This document shows positions 44,644 to 53,416 of a stretch of DNA of 64,000 nt, piece after piece (within the stretch, counting starts at the first letter, position 1; every line of letters begins with the position of its first letter). The notes beneath the pieces are model-generated. The model saw only the letters and a list, made by a program, of their open reading frames with translations. It was not told where the DNA came from and searched no databases. A program made the position numbers and the translations under genes. Source of the stretch: Ruminococcus sp. (lineage in GTDB: Bacteria > Bacillota > Clostridia > Oscillospirales > Ruminococcaceae); the NCBI GenBank assembly GCA_017397925.1, contig JAFQHO010000037.1, forward strand, positions 124,001 to 188,000, given 5' to 3'.

Positions 44644-45555
44644 ATGGCTGCATTTATTGAACTTGTCAAACGAAATATACGTATTTATCTCCGCGACAGA
44701 GGAGCTGTATTCTTCTCCCTTCTGTCTATGCTTATTGTAATACTGCTTATGATTTTATTTTTGGGTGATATGAATATATCAGCCATAACTGATATGCTTT
44801 CACAGCTGCCCGGCAGAGATGCGGAGCAGGACGAAAAAAATGCGGAGCTGTTGGTTCTGCAGTGGACACTTGCAGGTGTAATTTCCATTAATGCCGTATC
44901 TGTCACACTTTCCGTTCTCACGGCTATGATACGTGACAAGGGGAATGGTACGCTGTGGTCGATTTATACCTCTCCTGTAAGCCGTCTGAGTATTGCAATG
45001 AGTTATATATGCGCTGCCTGGATTTCATCTATTATAATATGTGCTCTTACCCTTGCACTAAGCGAAATATACTGTGTATCTCTTGGTGCGGAGCCGTTTA
45101 CCCTTATTCAGCATATACAGCTGTTGGGTATGATTTGCGTCAACTCCTTTACATTTGCCTGCATAATGTATTTTCTTGCCTCAATTGTCCGCAGTGAGGG
45201 AGCCTGGAGCGGACTTGGCACTATAATCGGCACTCTTGTGGGATTCCTTGGCGGTATTTATCTCCCCATAGGCTCACTTGCTGACGGTATTGCGAATGTG
45301 CTGAAATGTACTCCTATCCTCTATGGAACAGTTATGTTCCGTCAGATTATGACAGCTCAGACAGCTGATACCTGCTTTGAAAATGCTCCTGCTGAAATGA
45401 CAGAGGAATACAATGAGGTTATGGGTGTAACTCTTGAAGCTTTTGGCTATGATATAACTGTTGCCGGCTGTATCGGTATACTTGTTATATGCGGAATACT
45501 GTTTTTGCTTCTTGGAGCAGCGGCTACAAGCTATAGCAAAAGAAAGGACAGGTAA
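44644..45555 (+). CDS. ABC-2 type exporter permease
   Basis: The 303-aa protein has six membrane segments (first about 22-42, then a long loop and five more) in the ABC2_membrane pattern, with GLGTIIGTLVGFLGGIYLPIGS near 198-217. It pairs with the ATPase just upstream. AAAGGAG precedes the ATG. Confidence 0.88.
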   Translation: MAAFIELVKRNIRIYLRDRGAVFFSLLSMLIVILLMILFLGDMNISAITDMLSQLPGRDAEQDEKNAELLVLQWTLAGVISINAVSVTLSVLTAMIRDKGNGTLWSIYTSPVSRLSIAMSYICAAWISSIIICALTLALSEIYCVSLGAEPFTLIQHIQLLGMICVNSFTFACIMYFLASIVRSEGAWSGLGTIIGTLVGFLGGIYLPIGSLADGIANVLKCTPILYGTVMFRQIMTAQTADTCFENAPAEMTEEYNEVMGVTLEAFGYDITVAGCIGILVICGILFLLLGAAATSYSKRKDR

Positions 45556-45564
45556 TATAAATCT

Positions 45565-46020
45565 ATGAAGATTACCATTGAAACACAAAGCCCTGATATG
45601 GAGGATGAAATCATCATCCGCTGTGCAGAGGCTGACGAGGAGATTATGGAGCTGATTTATCTTATAAAATCGCGGCGTAAACCTCTTACAGCCTATGCGG
45701 ATAACGGCATTGTCAAGCTTTCTCCTAAGGATATTTACTATTTTGAATCCGTAGACAACCGTGTTTTTGCCTACTGTGAAACGCAGGTATATGAAGTAAA
45801 ACAGAAGTTGTATGAACTGGAAGAAATGTACCCTTATTCCGATTTTCTCCGCATATCAAAATCGGTTATAGTAAACGTGTCGAAAATAGCGCTTCTTTCA
45901 ACTGCTTTTGGAGCAAAGCTGGAGGCTAAGCTTAAAAACGGGGAAAAAGTTATAATATCAAGACAGTATGTCCCTGACCTGAAACGGAAACTGGGACTGG
46001 ACGAAGGAGGAAAACGATGA
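45565..46020 (+). CDS. LytTR-domain DNA-binding regulator
   Basis: The 151-aa protein has a short N-terminal region and a LytTR DNA-binding domain (about 45-148) with DIYYFESVDNRVFAYC and FLRISKSVIVNVSKI, the hallmark of the family. It has no receiver domain, so it belongs to the LytTR/membrane-protein (LRS) type of regulator controlled by a partner membrane protein. The partner is likely the DUF3021 protein, whose gene overlaps it by ATGA at 46017. It probably controls its own operon. Confidence 0.9.
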   Translation: MKITIETQSPDMEDEIIIRCAEADEEIMELIYLIKSRRKPLTAYADNGIVKLSPKDIYYFESVDNRVFAYCETQVYEVKQKLYELEEMYPYSDFLRISKSVIVNVSKIALLSTAFGAKLEAKLKNGEKVIISRQYVPDLKRKLGLDEGGKR

Positions 46021-46436
46021 AATACATATCTGAATTTATAAAATATTTCTGCTATATCACTACAGGTATTGTCATTGTATCGGGAATAACAGTATTACCT
46101 AATGAAATGATACGCTCTGCCACAATTTTGCAATCGGTATTCGCAGGTGCAATAACAGCTCTTGTTACTACAATTCTCCTTACAGGAGAACCTAAAAGCA
46201 AGAAAGATATTATATTCCGAATGGGACTTCATTACATTCTACTTTGCGTTATTATGGTAATAGTAGGTTTCGTTTTCAATTGGATTCCCAGAAGTATTAT
46301 CGGCGTGATATTTATGGTTATATCAGTAGGGATTGTATATATTTTTGTTACTCTGACCTATGCATTCACATCTCGAAAGGAAGTCAATGAGCTGAATAAG
46401 GCGTTGCTGAAAAAATACCGAAATAAAGAAGAATAA
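46017..46436 (+). CDS. DUF3021 family membrane protein
   Basis: The 139-aa protein has four membrane segments (about 12-30, 40-58, 73-92, 98-120) and the size and context of DUF3021 proteins that inhibit a co-encoded LytTR regulator. It overlaps the LytTR gene by 4 bp. Confidence 0.82.
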   Translation: MKYISEFIKYFCYITTGIVIVSGITVLPNEMIRSATILQSVFAGAITALVTTILLTGEPKSKKDIIFRMGLHYILLCVIMVIVGFVFNWIPRSIIGVIFMVISVGIVYIFVTLTYAFTSRKEVNELNKALLKKYRNKEE

Positions 46437-46444
46437 CAGCAAAA

Positions 46445-46478
46445 CACCGCACAAAGCTTTTGTGTGCGATGTGCGGTG
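46445..46478 (-). terminator. Terminator of the FtsX-type ABC gene
   Basis: CACCGCACA and TGTGCGGTG form a 9-bp stem; on the reverse strand it is followed by TTTTGCTGTT. It also faces the end of the LytTR operon. Confidence 0.75.
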
Positions 46479-46487
46479 CCGGCTGTA

Positions 46488-49097
46488 TTATTCAGTTTCC
46501 CGAAGTCTTTCAACTACGGATTTCTTAATCATTGTTTTGTATGTGATTATTGGTATTATTATACCTAAAGCTGCAAATACGGGGATTGTGACAATAACAG
46601 GCATTAAAGTGAATTTACAATCTGCAAACCAGAACAGCTTTTCAATTGCATCGGAAAGAGGAATGGTTGCTAAGGTAATGATAACAGATATTATCATTCC
46701 GCCTGTTGTATAATATAATCCCTCGCAGATAAGCATAGATTTGAGCTGTTTTCCTGTCATACCTATAGCCTGTAATGTTGCAAGTTCTTTTTTTCTTGAA
46801 ATAATACCTGTGAGAATAGTGTTCGTGAAGTTGAGAACGCCCACAAGTCCCACAATAATACTTAACGCACCGCCGAGGATATAGAACATATTTCTGAACG
46901 ATTCAAACTCAGCGGCAAGAGTCGCCTTGCTTGAGTATTCCATATTGCTGTTTTTAGTGTAGCTTTCCATAAATCTTTCGATATCAGCTTCCTTTGTATC
47001 CTCTGCGTTGAAAACATAGCTGAGAGGTGCGGCATTGGGATAGAATTCAAAAAGCTTGTCATTGCTTACAACAAAATATTCGCCGCTATAATAACGATAA
47101 CCGATTGAATGATAAATATTCATTTTTGCTGCTACAATAAACTCAACTTCAATCTCGTCAAATTCAATATTCTCTATTTTACCGAACATTGAATTATCAA
47201 TATAACTCCAATCGTCATAAACAGTACCGTTTTCCATTGTAATTTTTTGGTTATCAGTAAATTTCAGAATTATTGTATCTCCCACATTCAAGCCGCTTTC
47301 ATCGTCAACAGCAACATAATTTTCACCTGTCAAAAGCTTGGATACATCGCCCTCTGTTACATTCATTTGCGAAAGAATAAATTCGTCCATTCCCTGAATC
47401 TGAGAAGTTTGCTCTATCAGCCCGCTTTTATCTTTTCTTTTTTCTATAATAATATCAATATCCACCGAATCAGCTTCATCTTCATAATCGTTCAAATATT
47501 TGCGTGCCGCTTCTTCTGTCACCAGCGCTGATGGATGAGAGTAAAGATCAATTCCGTAGGTTACTCCCATACCTGTGATACCGTCAAGCTCCTCAATAGG
47601 TGCAACGTAATCGTATGTCAGAGCGTTGTTATAATTCCACTCAGCCTGTACATTGAAATACTCGGCACTGGACACCTGATAATCGAAAATTTCATCTTTA
47701 AGATATTTATCAACGCTGAAACTGCCCGCAAATGCTGTTGTAAGAGTAAAAAGTACAACAGAAAGTGAAAGTGATATAACTGTTATGGCTGTTTTACCCT
47801 TACTGCTTGCAAGATTTGCTGCAGCCATACGGGGAATTGATATTGCTTTTCCGCTTTTTCTGGTAAGTTTGCGAGATGTTGTTTCAGTATATCTTAAAGC
47901 TTCGATAGGGGATACAGATGCAGCAATTTTTCCCGGCTTTGAGCAGGATAAAACTACTGTTGCAAAGGAAAAAAATGCAGCAAATATAAATATAACAGGA
48001 TTTGCAGAAACTCCTGCTGTTTTATCAACATTAATCTCGTTCATTACCAAAGGAGTAAGCATTGCACCTGTTAACCAACCGATGATTAAACCGATTGATA
48101 TACCGAAAACTGAAAGAATCATTGCCTGTGTAAGGATAATCGAACGTATCTGACTTCCTGTTGTTCCGATAGTTTTAAGCATACCATAATGGCGTATATC
48201 GTTTGAAACGGATATTCTGAATATATTGTAGATTATCAGATAGCCTACAAGTACAATGAGAAGCAAGATGAAAAATATGGTTAATGATGTGCCAAGGTCT
48301 GCTTCGCTGTCTGATTCGCCTGTATATCCCCAGTTGCTTCCCACTCTTATATAATTATCACTATCTCTATCAGATGAATATCCGTGATCCTTTACAATTG
48401 AGTTTAATGCAGCGTCGATATCGCGTGAACTTTTCAGCATTACGCTCATCATATAGCTGCCGATATTTTCATCTAAAAACTGTGTGTCAAGCTTATCAAA
48501 AGTCTGTTCAAGTCTGCTTTCGGGTACGAGGATATTACTTGCCATAGAAACCACATCACGTTCCCACCAGCCGCAAAGAACGAAATTCTCAACTGTTTCT
48601 TTTCCGTCTACGTCAATTGCGACAGAAAATTCAGCACCGATTTCCAATGGCACTCCAAGACATTCAAGTACTTTTGTATCAGCAGCCGCCTCATTTGTGT
48701 TCTCCTGCGGAAGTCTTCCTGTTGTGGGAGTAAGAAAACCCCATTCTACTAAATTTTCGTCCATACAGCTTATCTCAGTATAATTCTTTATAAGCCTTTC
48801 ATCTGCACCAAATCCGAGGATACGTCGTATTCCGTAATCATCTATTCTTTCGTCAGCAGATAATATTTCAACCTGTTCCGCTGTAAGCTTTTTGAATTCT
48901 CCGTGAGCGTATGATCCTACCTGTCGGAAGTTAGAATACTCAAATCCCTTTATAATTGACCCAAGAATTGTAAAAAGCGATGTAAAAAGAAGTGCGGTAA
49001 GCGCAATTGCAATAATAGCAACAATATTTCTGATTTTTGCCGCTTTCATATTTTTGATACTGAGTCTGGTTATACATTTTTTATTTGAAACTTTCAT
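46488..49097 (-). CDS. FtsX/MacB-type ABC transporter permease (large, two-module)
   Basis: The 869-aa protein has an N-terminal membrane helix (about 22-45), a large outer domain, three helices in the middle (about 275-390), a second outer domain and three C-terminal helices (about 745-855), the layout of FtsX-type 'SalY/YtrF' permeases. TTVEFVIAAKMNIYHS-like outer segments show no known binding motif. The C-terminal block RKKELATLQAIGMTGKQLKSML is typical of the family. It lies 11 bp after its ATPase and downstream of a two-component system. Confidence 0.87.
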   Translation of the reverse strand: MKVSNKKCITRLSIKNMKAAKIRNIVAIIAIALTALLFTSLFTILGSIIKGFEYSNFRQVGSYAHGEFKKLTAEQVEILSADERIDDYGIRRILGFGADERLIKNYTEISCMDENLVEWGFLTPTTGRLPQENTNEAAADTKVLECLGVPLEIGAEFSVAIDVDGKETVENFVLCGWWERDVVSMASNILVPESRLEQTFDKLDTQFLDENIGSYMMSVMLKSSRDIDAALNSIVKDHGYSSDRDSDNYIRVGSNWGYTGESDSEADLGTSLTIFFILLLIVLVGYLIIYNIFRISVSNDIRHYGMLKTIGTTGSQIRSIILTQAMILSVFGISIGLIIGWLTGAMLTPLVMNEINVDKTAGVSANPVIFIFAAFFSFATVVLSCSKPGKIAASVSPIEALRYTETTSRKLTRKSGKAISIPRMAAANLASSKGKTAITVISLSLSVVLFTLTTAFAGSFSVDKYLKDEIFDYQVSSAEYFNVQAEWNYNNALTYDYVAPIEELDGITGMGVTYGIDLYSHPSALVTEEAARKYLNDYEDEADSVDIDIIIEKRKDKSGLIEQTSQIQGMDEFILSQMNVTEGDVSKLLTGENYVAVDDESGLNVGDTIILKFTDNQKITMENGTVYDDWSYIDNSMFGKIENIEFDEIEVEFIVAAKMNIYHSIGYRYYSGEYFVVSNDKLFEFYPNAAPLSYVFNAEDTKEADIERFMESYTKNSNMEYSSKATLAAEFESFRNMFYILGGALSIIVGLVGVLNFTNTILTGIISRKKELATLQAIGMTGKQLKSMLICEGLYYTTGGMIISVIITLATIPLSDAIEKLFWFADCKFTLMPVIVTIPVFAALGIIIPIITYKTMIKKSVVERLRETE

Positions 49098-49108
49098 AAG
49101 TTTACTCC

Positions 49109-49780
49109 TTACATTCCTGAAATGATTTTTCCGTCCTCAATTCTGATTATTCTGTCTGCAAGCTGTGCAATTTCCTCATTATGGGTAATCATAACAATTG
49201 TCTGGGAAAATTTGGAGCTTGTTACTTTGAGCAATCCCATAACATCCTGCGAGGTCTTACTGTCGAGATTTCCTGTAGGTTCATCAGCGAGAATTATTGC
49301 CGGTTTTGATGCTAATGCTCTTGCTATAGCCACTCTCTGCTGCTGACCGCCCGAAAGATTATTTGAAAGATTTTCAAACTTTTCAGAAAGTCCGAGGGTT
49401 TCGATTATCGAGTCGATATACTTTTTATCAGGTTCTCTGCCGTCAAGCTGAACGGGGAGGACGATGTTTTCGTATACATTCAGCGAAGGTACAAGATTGT
49501 AATTCTGGAAAATAAATCCGATTTTTCTTCTTCTGAATATTGTAAGTTCTTCATCTTTCAGAGAAAAAATATCTTTTCCCTCAACTTTAACACTTCCGCT
49601 TGTGGGGCGGTCAAGTCCGCCGAGCATATGTAGCAGGGTTGATTTACCGCTTCCTGATGTACCTACAATTGACACAAATTCGCCTTGCTTCACTTCCAGA
49701 GTAACATCGTTAAGAGCTTTTACTTCTGTTTCGCCTTTGCCGTATGTCTTTTTAAGATTTTCAGTTGATAAAATAATCAT
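49109..49780 (-). CDS. ABC transporter ATP-binding protein (LolD/MacB type)
   Basis: The 223-aa ATPase has Walker A GTSGSGKST (about 36-44), signature LSGGQQQR (about 140-147) and Walker [14 protein letters not shown] (about 160-172). It drives the FtsX-type permease downstream. AAGGAG precedes the ATG, which lies 100 bp after the histidine kinase gene behind a hairpin. Confidence 0.92.
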   Translation of the reverse strand: MIILSTENLKKTYGKGETEVKALNDVTLEVKQGEFVSIVGTSGSGKSTLLHMLGGLDRPTSGSVKVEGKDIFSLKDEELTIFRRRKIGFIFQNYNLVPSLNVYENIVLPVQLDGREPDKKYIDSIIETLGLSEKFENLSNNLSGGQQQRVAIARALASKPAIILADEPTGNLDSKTSQDVMGLLKVTSSKFSQTIVMITHNEEIAQLADRIIRIEDGKIISGM

Positions 49781-49803
49781 AATTTACTCTCCTTAAAAAA
49801 ATA

Positions 49804-49829
49804 TCGTATTGTATTTTCCTTACAATACG
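49804..49829 (-). terminator. Hairpin between histidine kinase and ABC genes (attenuator or operator)
   Basis: CGTATTGTA and TACAATACG form a 9-bp perfect stem; on the reverse strand ATATTTTTTT follows directly, then the ABC ribosome-binding site. Confidence 0.6.
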
Positions 49830-49879
49830 AATTATATAATATAAATCTTACCACATTATTTCCACAGGAAAAACAATTC

Positions 49880-50809
49880 TTACAGTTTTGAAAGAAATAC
49901 AGAAAATACTGAGCCTTTTCCTGTGTCTGATGCGATTTTAATGTATCCGTTCTGTGCTGAAATGATTTGTCTTGCAAGATAAAGACCTATGCCGACACCT
50001 TCTTCTGATGATGTGTTTTCAGAACGGTAAAAACGAGAGAAAATTTGTGCTTGTTCCTCCTCGGGAATACCGCAGCCTGTATCGGATATATCCACACATA
50101 CAAACATTTCATAACTTTTTACAGATATGCTGATTTTGCCGCTTTCTGTGTATTTTATGGCATTGTCAACAATATTCCATATGGCTTCATTTGTCCACTT
50201 TTCATCGAATACAGCTTTTTCATCGGTGCATATGAGGCTGAGCTGCAATCCTTTTTCTGATGCCTTTGGCTGAGCTTGTGATATAATATCTTCAAGCATA
50301 GGTGCAAGTGGAGTTTCCTTTGGAGAAATGGATATAATGCCCGTTTCCAGTCTTGACATCTTTACAAGAGAGGATATGAGAAAAGACAGTTTTTCGGATT
50401 GTGCTGTTATTCGCTCTGTATAGTCCTTTTGTTCCTCTGAAAACTCGCTTTCTGATAACAGCTCGGAATACAGGCATATGTTTGCTATTGGTGTTTTTGT
50501 CTGATGAGAAATATCGGCAATAAGTGTTTTTATTTTTTCTTTCTCCTCAGCTGCATTTTTTGCTGAAATCGCAGAAGATGAAAGATATTTCCATAGCTTT
50601 GATTCAAGGTATGAAAGCTCAGTTTCATTATATTCCTTTTCTGTAAATGTTCCGTTAATAGCCTCATCGAGCATTTTGTCAATTTTATGTATCTGTTTTC
50701 TCAGGTGTAAACGGCAATATATTGCATATGCTATAAGTGCTGCTCCGAAAATAATAAGGCAGGGGAGCAGTAAGGGTATTTCAATTGTGTATTTTACATC
50801 CTCATACAT
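49880..50809 (-). CDS. Sensor histidine kinase
   Basis: The 309-aa protein has one N-terminal membrane helix (about 10-30), an H-box DISHQTKTPIANI with the phospho-accepting His (about 100), an N-box WNIVDNAIKYTESG, a G1 motif DTGCGIPEEEQ, an F-box FSRFYR and a G2 motif GVGIGLYLARQI. With almost no outer domain it resembles the intramembrane-sensing kinases that take their signal from a partner ABC transporter, here the neighbouring FtsX-type system. It overlaps the response regulator gene by 8 bp. Confidence 0.92.
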   Translation of the reverse strand: MYEDVKYTIEIPLLLPCLIIFGAALIAYAIYCRLHLRKQIHKIDKMLDEAINGTFTEKEYNETELSYLESKLWKYLSSSAISAKNAAEEKEKIKTLIADISHQTKTPIANICLYSELLSESEFSEEQKDYTERITAQSEKLSFLISSLVKMSRLETGIISISPKETPLAPMLEDIISQAQPKASEKGLQLSLICTDEKAVFDEKWTNEAIWNIVDNAIKYTESGKISISVKSYEMFVCVDISDTGCGIPEEEQAQIFSRFYRSENTSSEEGVGIGLYLARQIISAQNGYIKIASDTGKGSVFSVFLSKL

Positions 50810-51476
50810 TATTCTTCACCCACATATATCCGATTCCATAGACTGTTTTGATATACTCCTTGGCGTTAAGCTTATCGCGAAGCCGCTTTATAGATACTGA
50901 AAGTGCATTTTCATCAACGTATTCTGCGCCGTCAGTCCATATTCTGTCAATCAGTTTTTCTCGTGAAAGAGTAATTCCTGCATTTGCAGTAAGCATACGG
51001 AGCAGCTTCTGTTCTGTTTTGCTCAGTTCAACGGATATTCCGTTAACAGTGAATTCCATAGTATCAAAGTCAAAGCTGTAATCGCCGTTGATGTATTGAT
51101 TTGGCTGAGCTTTCGGAGCAAGTTTCCGAAGCTGTGTATTCACTCTTGCGCGTAAAACTGCAAGGCTGAAAGGTTTTGTTATGTAGTCATCAGCACCTGC
51201 TTCAAGACCTGCTACTATATCGGTTTCGAGGTCGTTGGCGGTAAGCATTATTACGGGAATTCCATATTCTTTCTTGATATATGGAAGAAAATCAAAACCG
51301 TTTCCGTCAGGGAGATTTACATCAAGAATTACAAGAGAAAAATCGTTGTTTTGAAGTATTTCTCTTGCTTTTCGCAGAGTATCAGCAGCAGATGTTTCTG
51401 CGTCACCGGATATTAAAGCACGGCATAGCCCTGCTGAAAGGGAGGAATCATCCTCAACAATGAGTATTTTTTTCAT
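50802..51476 (-). CDS. OmpR-family response regulator
   Basis: The 224-aa protein has a receiver domain (acidic pair EDD at 8-10, phospho-acceptor Asp in VILDVNLPDG about 51, Lys in DYITKPFS about 102) and an OmpR-type winged helix (about 128-222, with YVDENALSVSIKRLRDKL). With the adjacent sensor kinase it probably regulates the ABC transporter genes downstream. Confidence 0.93.
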   Translation of the reverse strand: MKKILIVEDDSSLSAGLCRALISGDAETSAADTLRKAREILQNNDFSLVILDVNLPDGNGFDFLPYIKKEYGIPVIMLTANDLETDIVAGLEAGADDYITKPFSLAVLRARVNTQLRKLAPKAQPNQYINGDYSFDFDTMEFTVNGISVELSKTEQKLLRMLTANAGITLSREKLIDRIWTDGAEYVDENALSVSIKRLRDKLNAKEYIKTVYGIGYMWVKNNV

Positions 51477-51523
51477 AATTCACCTTTTAAATTTAGGAAT
51501 TCTATTTATTTCATAAAATAAAA

Positions 51524-51551
51524 AACGGATACCACCGTAGTGATATCCGTT
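51524..51551 (-). terminator. Terminator of tRNA-Pro copy 1
   Basis: AACGGATACCAC pairs with GTGATATCCGTT; on the reverse strand the loop is UACG, a stable tetraloop, followed by TTTTTTATTTT. Confidence 0.88.
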
Positions 51552-51554
51552 ATA

Positions 51555-51630
51555 TGGTCTGAGTGACGGGACTTGAACCCACGGCCTCTACCACCCCAAG
51601 GTAGCGCGCTACCAGCTGCGCCACACCCAG
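51555..51630 (-). tRNA. tRNA-Pro (anticodon GGG), copy 1
   Basis: The reverse strand folds as a tRNA: acceptor CTGGGTG/CACTCAG, D-arm GCGCAGCTGGTAGCGC, anticodon arm CTACC-TTGGGGT-GGTAG with anticodon GGG and G37, T-loop TTCAAGT and an encoded CCA. It reads CCC/CCT proline codons. Confidence 0.92.
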
Positions 51631-51680
51631 ACTTACGGGGATATATGTTGAATAACACTTTTCCTTACTCAACGTATAAT

Positions 51681-51709
51681 ATTATAGCATATTATTTTTG
51701 TTATGTCAA
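51681..51709 (-). promoter_or_regulatory. Sigma-A promoter of tRNA-Pro copy 1
   Basis: On the reverse strand TTGACA (51709-51704) and TATAAT (51686-51681) are 17 bp apart, a consensus promoter. Confidence 0.85.
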
Positions 51710-51769
51710 GTATTTGAGCGATATTTAGTTTATTTAACAATCTTGCTGCTTGGGGAAAATGAAACAAAA

Positions 51770-51790
51770 AAGCACGCATAAAGCGTGCTT
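51770..51790 (-). terminator. Terminator of tRNA-Pro copy 2
   Basis: AAGCACGC and GCGTGCTT form an 8-bp stem; on the reverse strand TTTTTGTTTC follows. Confidence 0.85.
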
Positions 51791-51793
51791 AAA

Positions 51794-51869
51794 TGGTCTG
51801 AGTGACGGGACTTGAACCCACGGCCTCTACCACCCCAAGGTAGCGCGCTACCAGCTGCGCCACACCCAG
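51794..51869 (-). tRNA. tRNA-Pro (anticodon GGG), copy 2
   Basis: Identical in its 76 bases to copy 1, also with encoded CCA. About 10 bp of 5' flank (ACTTACGGGG, forward) are also the same, so the pair arose by tandem duplication. Promoters and terminators differ. Confidence 0.92.
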
Positions 51870-51909
51870 ACTTACGGGGATTTGTTGAATTGCTCATTCA
51901 ACGTTATTA

Positions 51910-51938
51910 ATTATACCACTTTTGGAAATAAAAGTCAA
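51910..51938 (-). promoter_or_regulatory. Sigma-A promoter of tRNA-Pro copy 2
   Basis: On the reverse strand TTGACT (51938-51933) and TATAAT (51915-51910) are 17 bp apart. Confidence 0.83.
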
Positions 51939-52011
51939 GCTTTTTTTGGAAAATAACATATATTTTTCTGATTTAACAATAAATCGCTGTTTGTATGTAT
52001 AAAATAGAGGA

Positions 52012-52035
52012 CGTTCATTGATGAACGCCCCCATT
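52012..52035 (-). terminator. Probable terminator of the alcohol dehydrogenase gene
   Basis: GACGTTCAT and ATGAACGC form a stem (CGTTCAT/ATGAACG) with a 2-nt loop; the following reverse-strand tract TCCTCTATTTT is only weakly T-rich. Confidence 0.5.
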
Positions 52036-52044
52036 TTTGATAAA

Positions 52045-53226
52045 TTATATCTCAGCCTTAACTGCAATATTGAGGATTTCAGCAACATCAGCAGCTGAAA
52101 GCTGAACAAAACCGCCGGTTTTGCCATCGCCAAGTCCGTGTTTTTCAACGAGAACCGGAATATCCTCTGCTTTTGCACCAAGCTCTGCAAAATTAATAGG
52201 CATACCAATACTGCGGAGGAACTTTCTAAACTCCTTAATACCAGCCTTTGCTGTAATTTCAGGATTTTCAAAATTCATCTCACATCCCCAGATTCTTACA
52301 GCCATCTGAGCAAATCTCATTACGTTATGATTCATTACAAAATCCATCCAAGCAGGCATTACAACTGCAAGACCTGCACCGTGAGCAACATCGTAAAGTC
52401 CTGACAGTTCGTGTTCAATTCCGTGGCTGTTCCAGTCCTGATCTCTGCCTACGCCTACAATATCATTATGTGCAACGGTACCTGCCCACATAATATTTGC
52501 TCTTGCTTCGTAATTGTTGGGATCTTCGATTACTCTCGGAACTTCTTTAATCATAGTAAGCAGCACAGCTTCGCAAAGTCTGTCTGTTATTTCAACTTCC
52601 TTTGTGTTAGTAAAATAACGCTCAAAAACGTGAGCCATAATATCTGTAGCACCGCAAGCTGTCTGATATGCAGGAAGTGTGCAGGTAAGCTGAGGATTGA
52701 GGATTGAAAACTTTGGACGAAGCAAGTCTGAGCCTGTATCACGCTTAAGCATTCCCTCTTCCTTTGTAACTACCGAAGCACCTGAGCCTTCACTGCCTGC
52801 TGCTGCAATAGTGAGGATTGTACCAATAGGTAGTGCCTTTTCAACGGGCTTGCCTGTGCCGTAGAAGTCCCAGAAATCGCCATCATATGGCACACCAAGA
52901 GCTATGCCCTTTGATGAATCGATACAAGAGCCGCCTCCTACAGACAAAATAAAGTCTACATTTTCCTTGCGGCATATCTCAATTCCCTCATAAATCTTTG
53001 TATCACGAGGATTTGGCTGAACTCCGCCAAGTTCTACATAGGGAATGTTTTCTGATTCAAGTGATTTTTTTACACGGTCGAGAAGTCCTGAACGTACAAC
53101 AGAACCTGAGCCATAGTGGATAAGTACCTTAGTACCTCCATGTTTTTTCACGTATTTTCCGCATTCGTTTTCTGTTTCCTTACCGAAAATAAATTCAGTA
53201 GGGCTGTAAAACTGAAAATTGTTCAT
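52045..53226 (-). CDS. Iron-containing alcohol dehydrogenase (butanol-dehydrogenase-like)
   Basis: The 393-aa protein has the NAD(P)-binding GGGSCIDSSKGIA (about 97-109) and the iron ligands of group III dehydrogenases: Asp and His in ATDIMAHVFE (about 194-203), His in SHGIEHELSG and His in DVAHGAGLAVVMP. It most resembles NADH-dependent butanol/long-chain aldehyde reductases (BdhA/YqhD group), which dispose of reducing power in fermentation. It is monocistronic, with a promoter at 53308-53280. Confidence 0.92.
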   Translation of the reverse strand: MNNFQFYSPTEFIFGKETENECGKYVKKHGGTKVLIHYGSGSVVRSGLLDRVKKSLESENIPYVELGGVQPNPRDTKIYEGIEICRKENVDFILSVGGGSCIDSSKGIALGVPYDGDFWDFYGTGKPVEKALPIGTILTIAAAGSEGSGASVVTKEEGMLKRDTGSDLLRPKFSILNPQLTCTLPAYQTACGATDIMAHVFERYFTNTKEVEITDRLCEAVLLTMIKEVPRVIEDPNNYEARANIMWAGTVAHNDIVGVGRDQDWNSHGIEHELSGLYDVAHGAGLAVVMPAWMDFVMNHNVMRFAQMAVRIWGCEMNFENPEITAKAGIKEFRKFLRSIGMPINFAELGAKAEDIPVLVEKHGLGDGKTGGFVQLSAADVAEILNIAVKAEI

Positions 53227-53279
53227 AATAGTTTTTTCCTCTCATATTTTTTCTCTGTGAGATATTAACTCTCTATTTT

Positions 53280-53308
53280 ATTGTACAATAGAATTGTGTA
53301 TTTGTCAA
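53280..53308 (-). promoter_or_regulatory. Sigma-A promoter of the alcohol dehydrogenase gene
   Basis: On the reverse strand TTGACA (53308-53303) and TACAAT (53285-53280) are 17 bp apart. Confidence 0.82.
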
Positions 53309-53314
53309 GTAATT

Positions 53315-53343
53315 TTGACAATATGACAAAAATTGATTAGTAT
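53315..53343 (+). promoter_or_regulatory. Sigma-A promoter of the solute-binding protein gene
   Basis: TTGACA (53315-53320) and TAGTAT (53338-53343) are 17 bp apart, nearly back to back with the leftward promoter. Confidence 0.7.
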
Positions 53344-53416
53344 GTCTTTACTTTATAGTTAATGTGTGCTATTATATATTAGGAATAAGCCATGCGGCTA
53401 AAAAAGGAGATATTTT

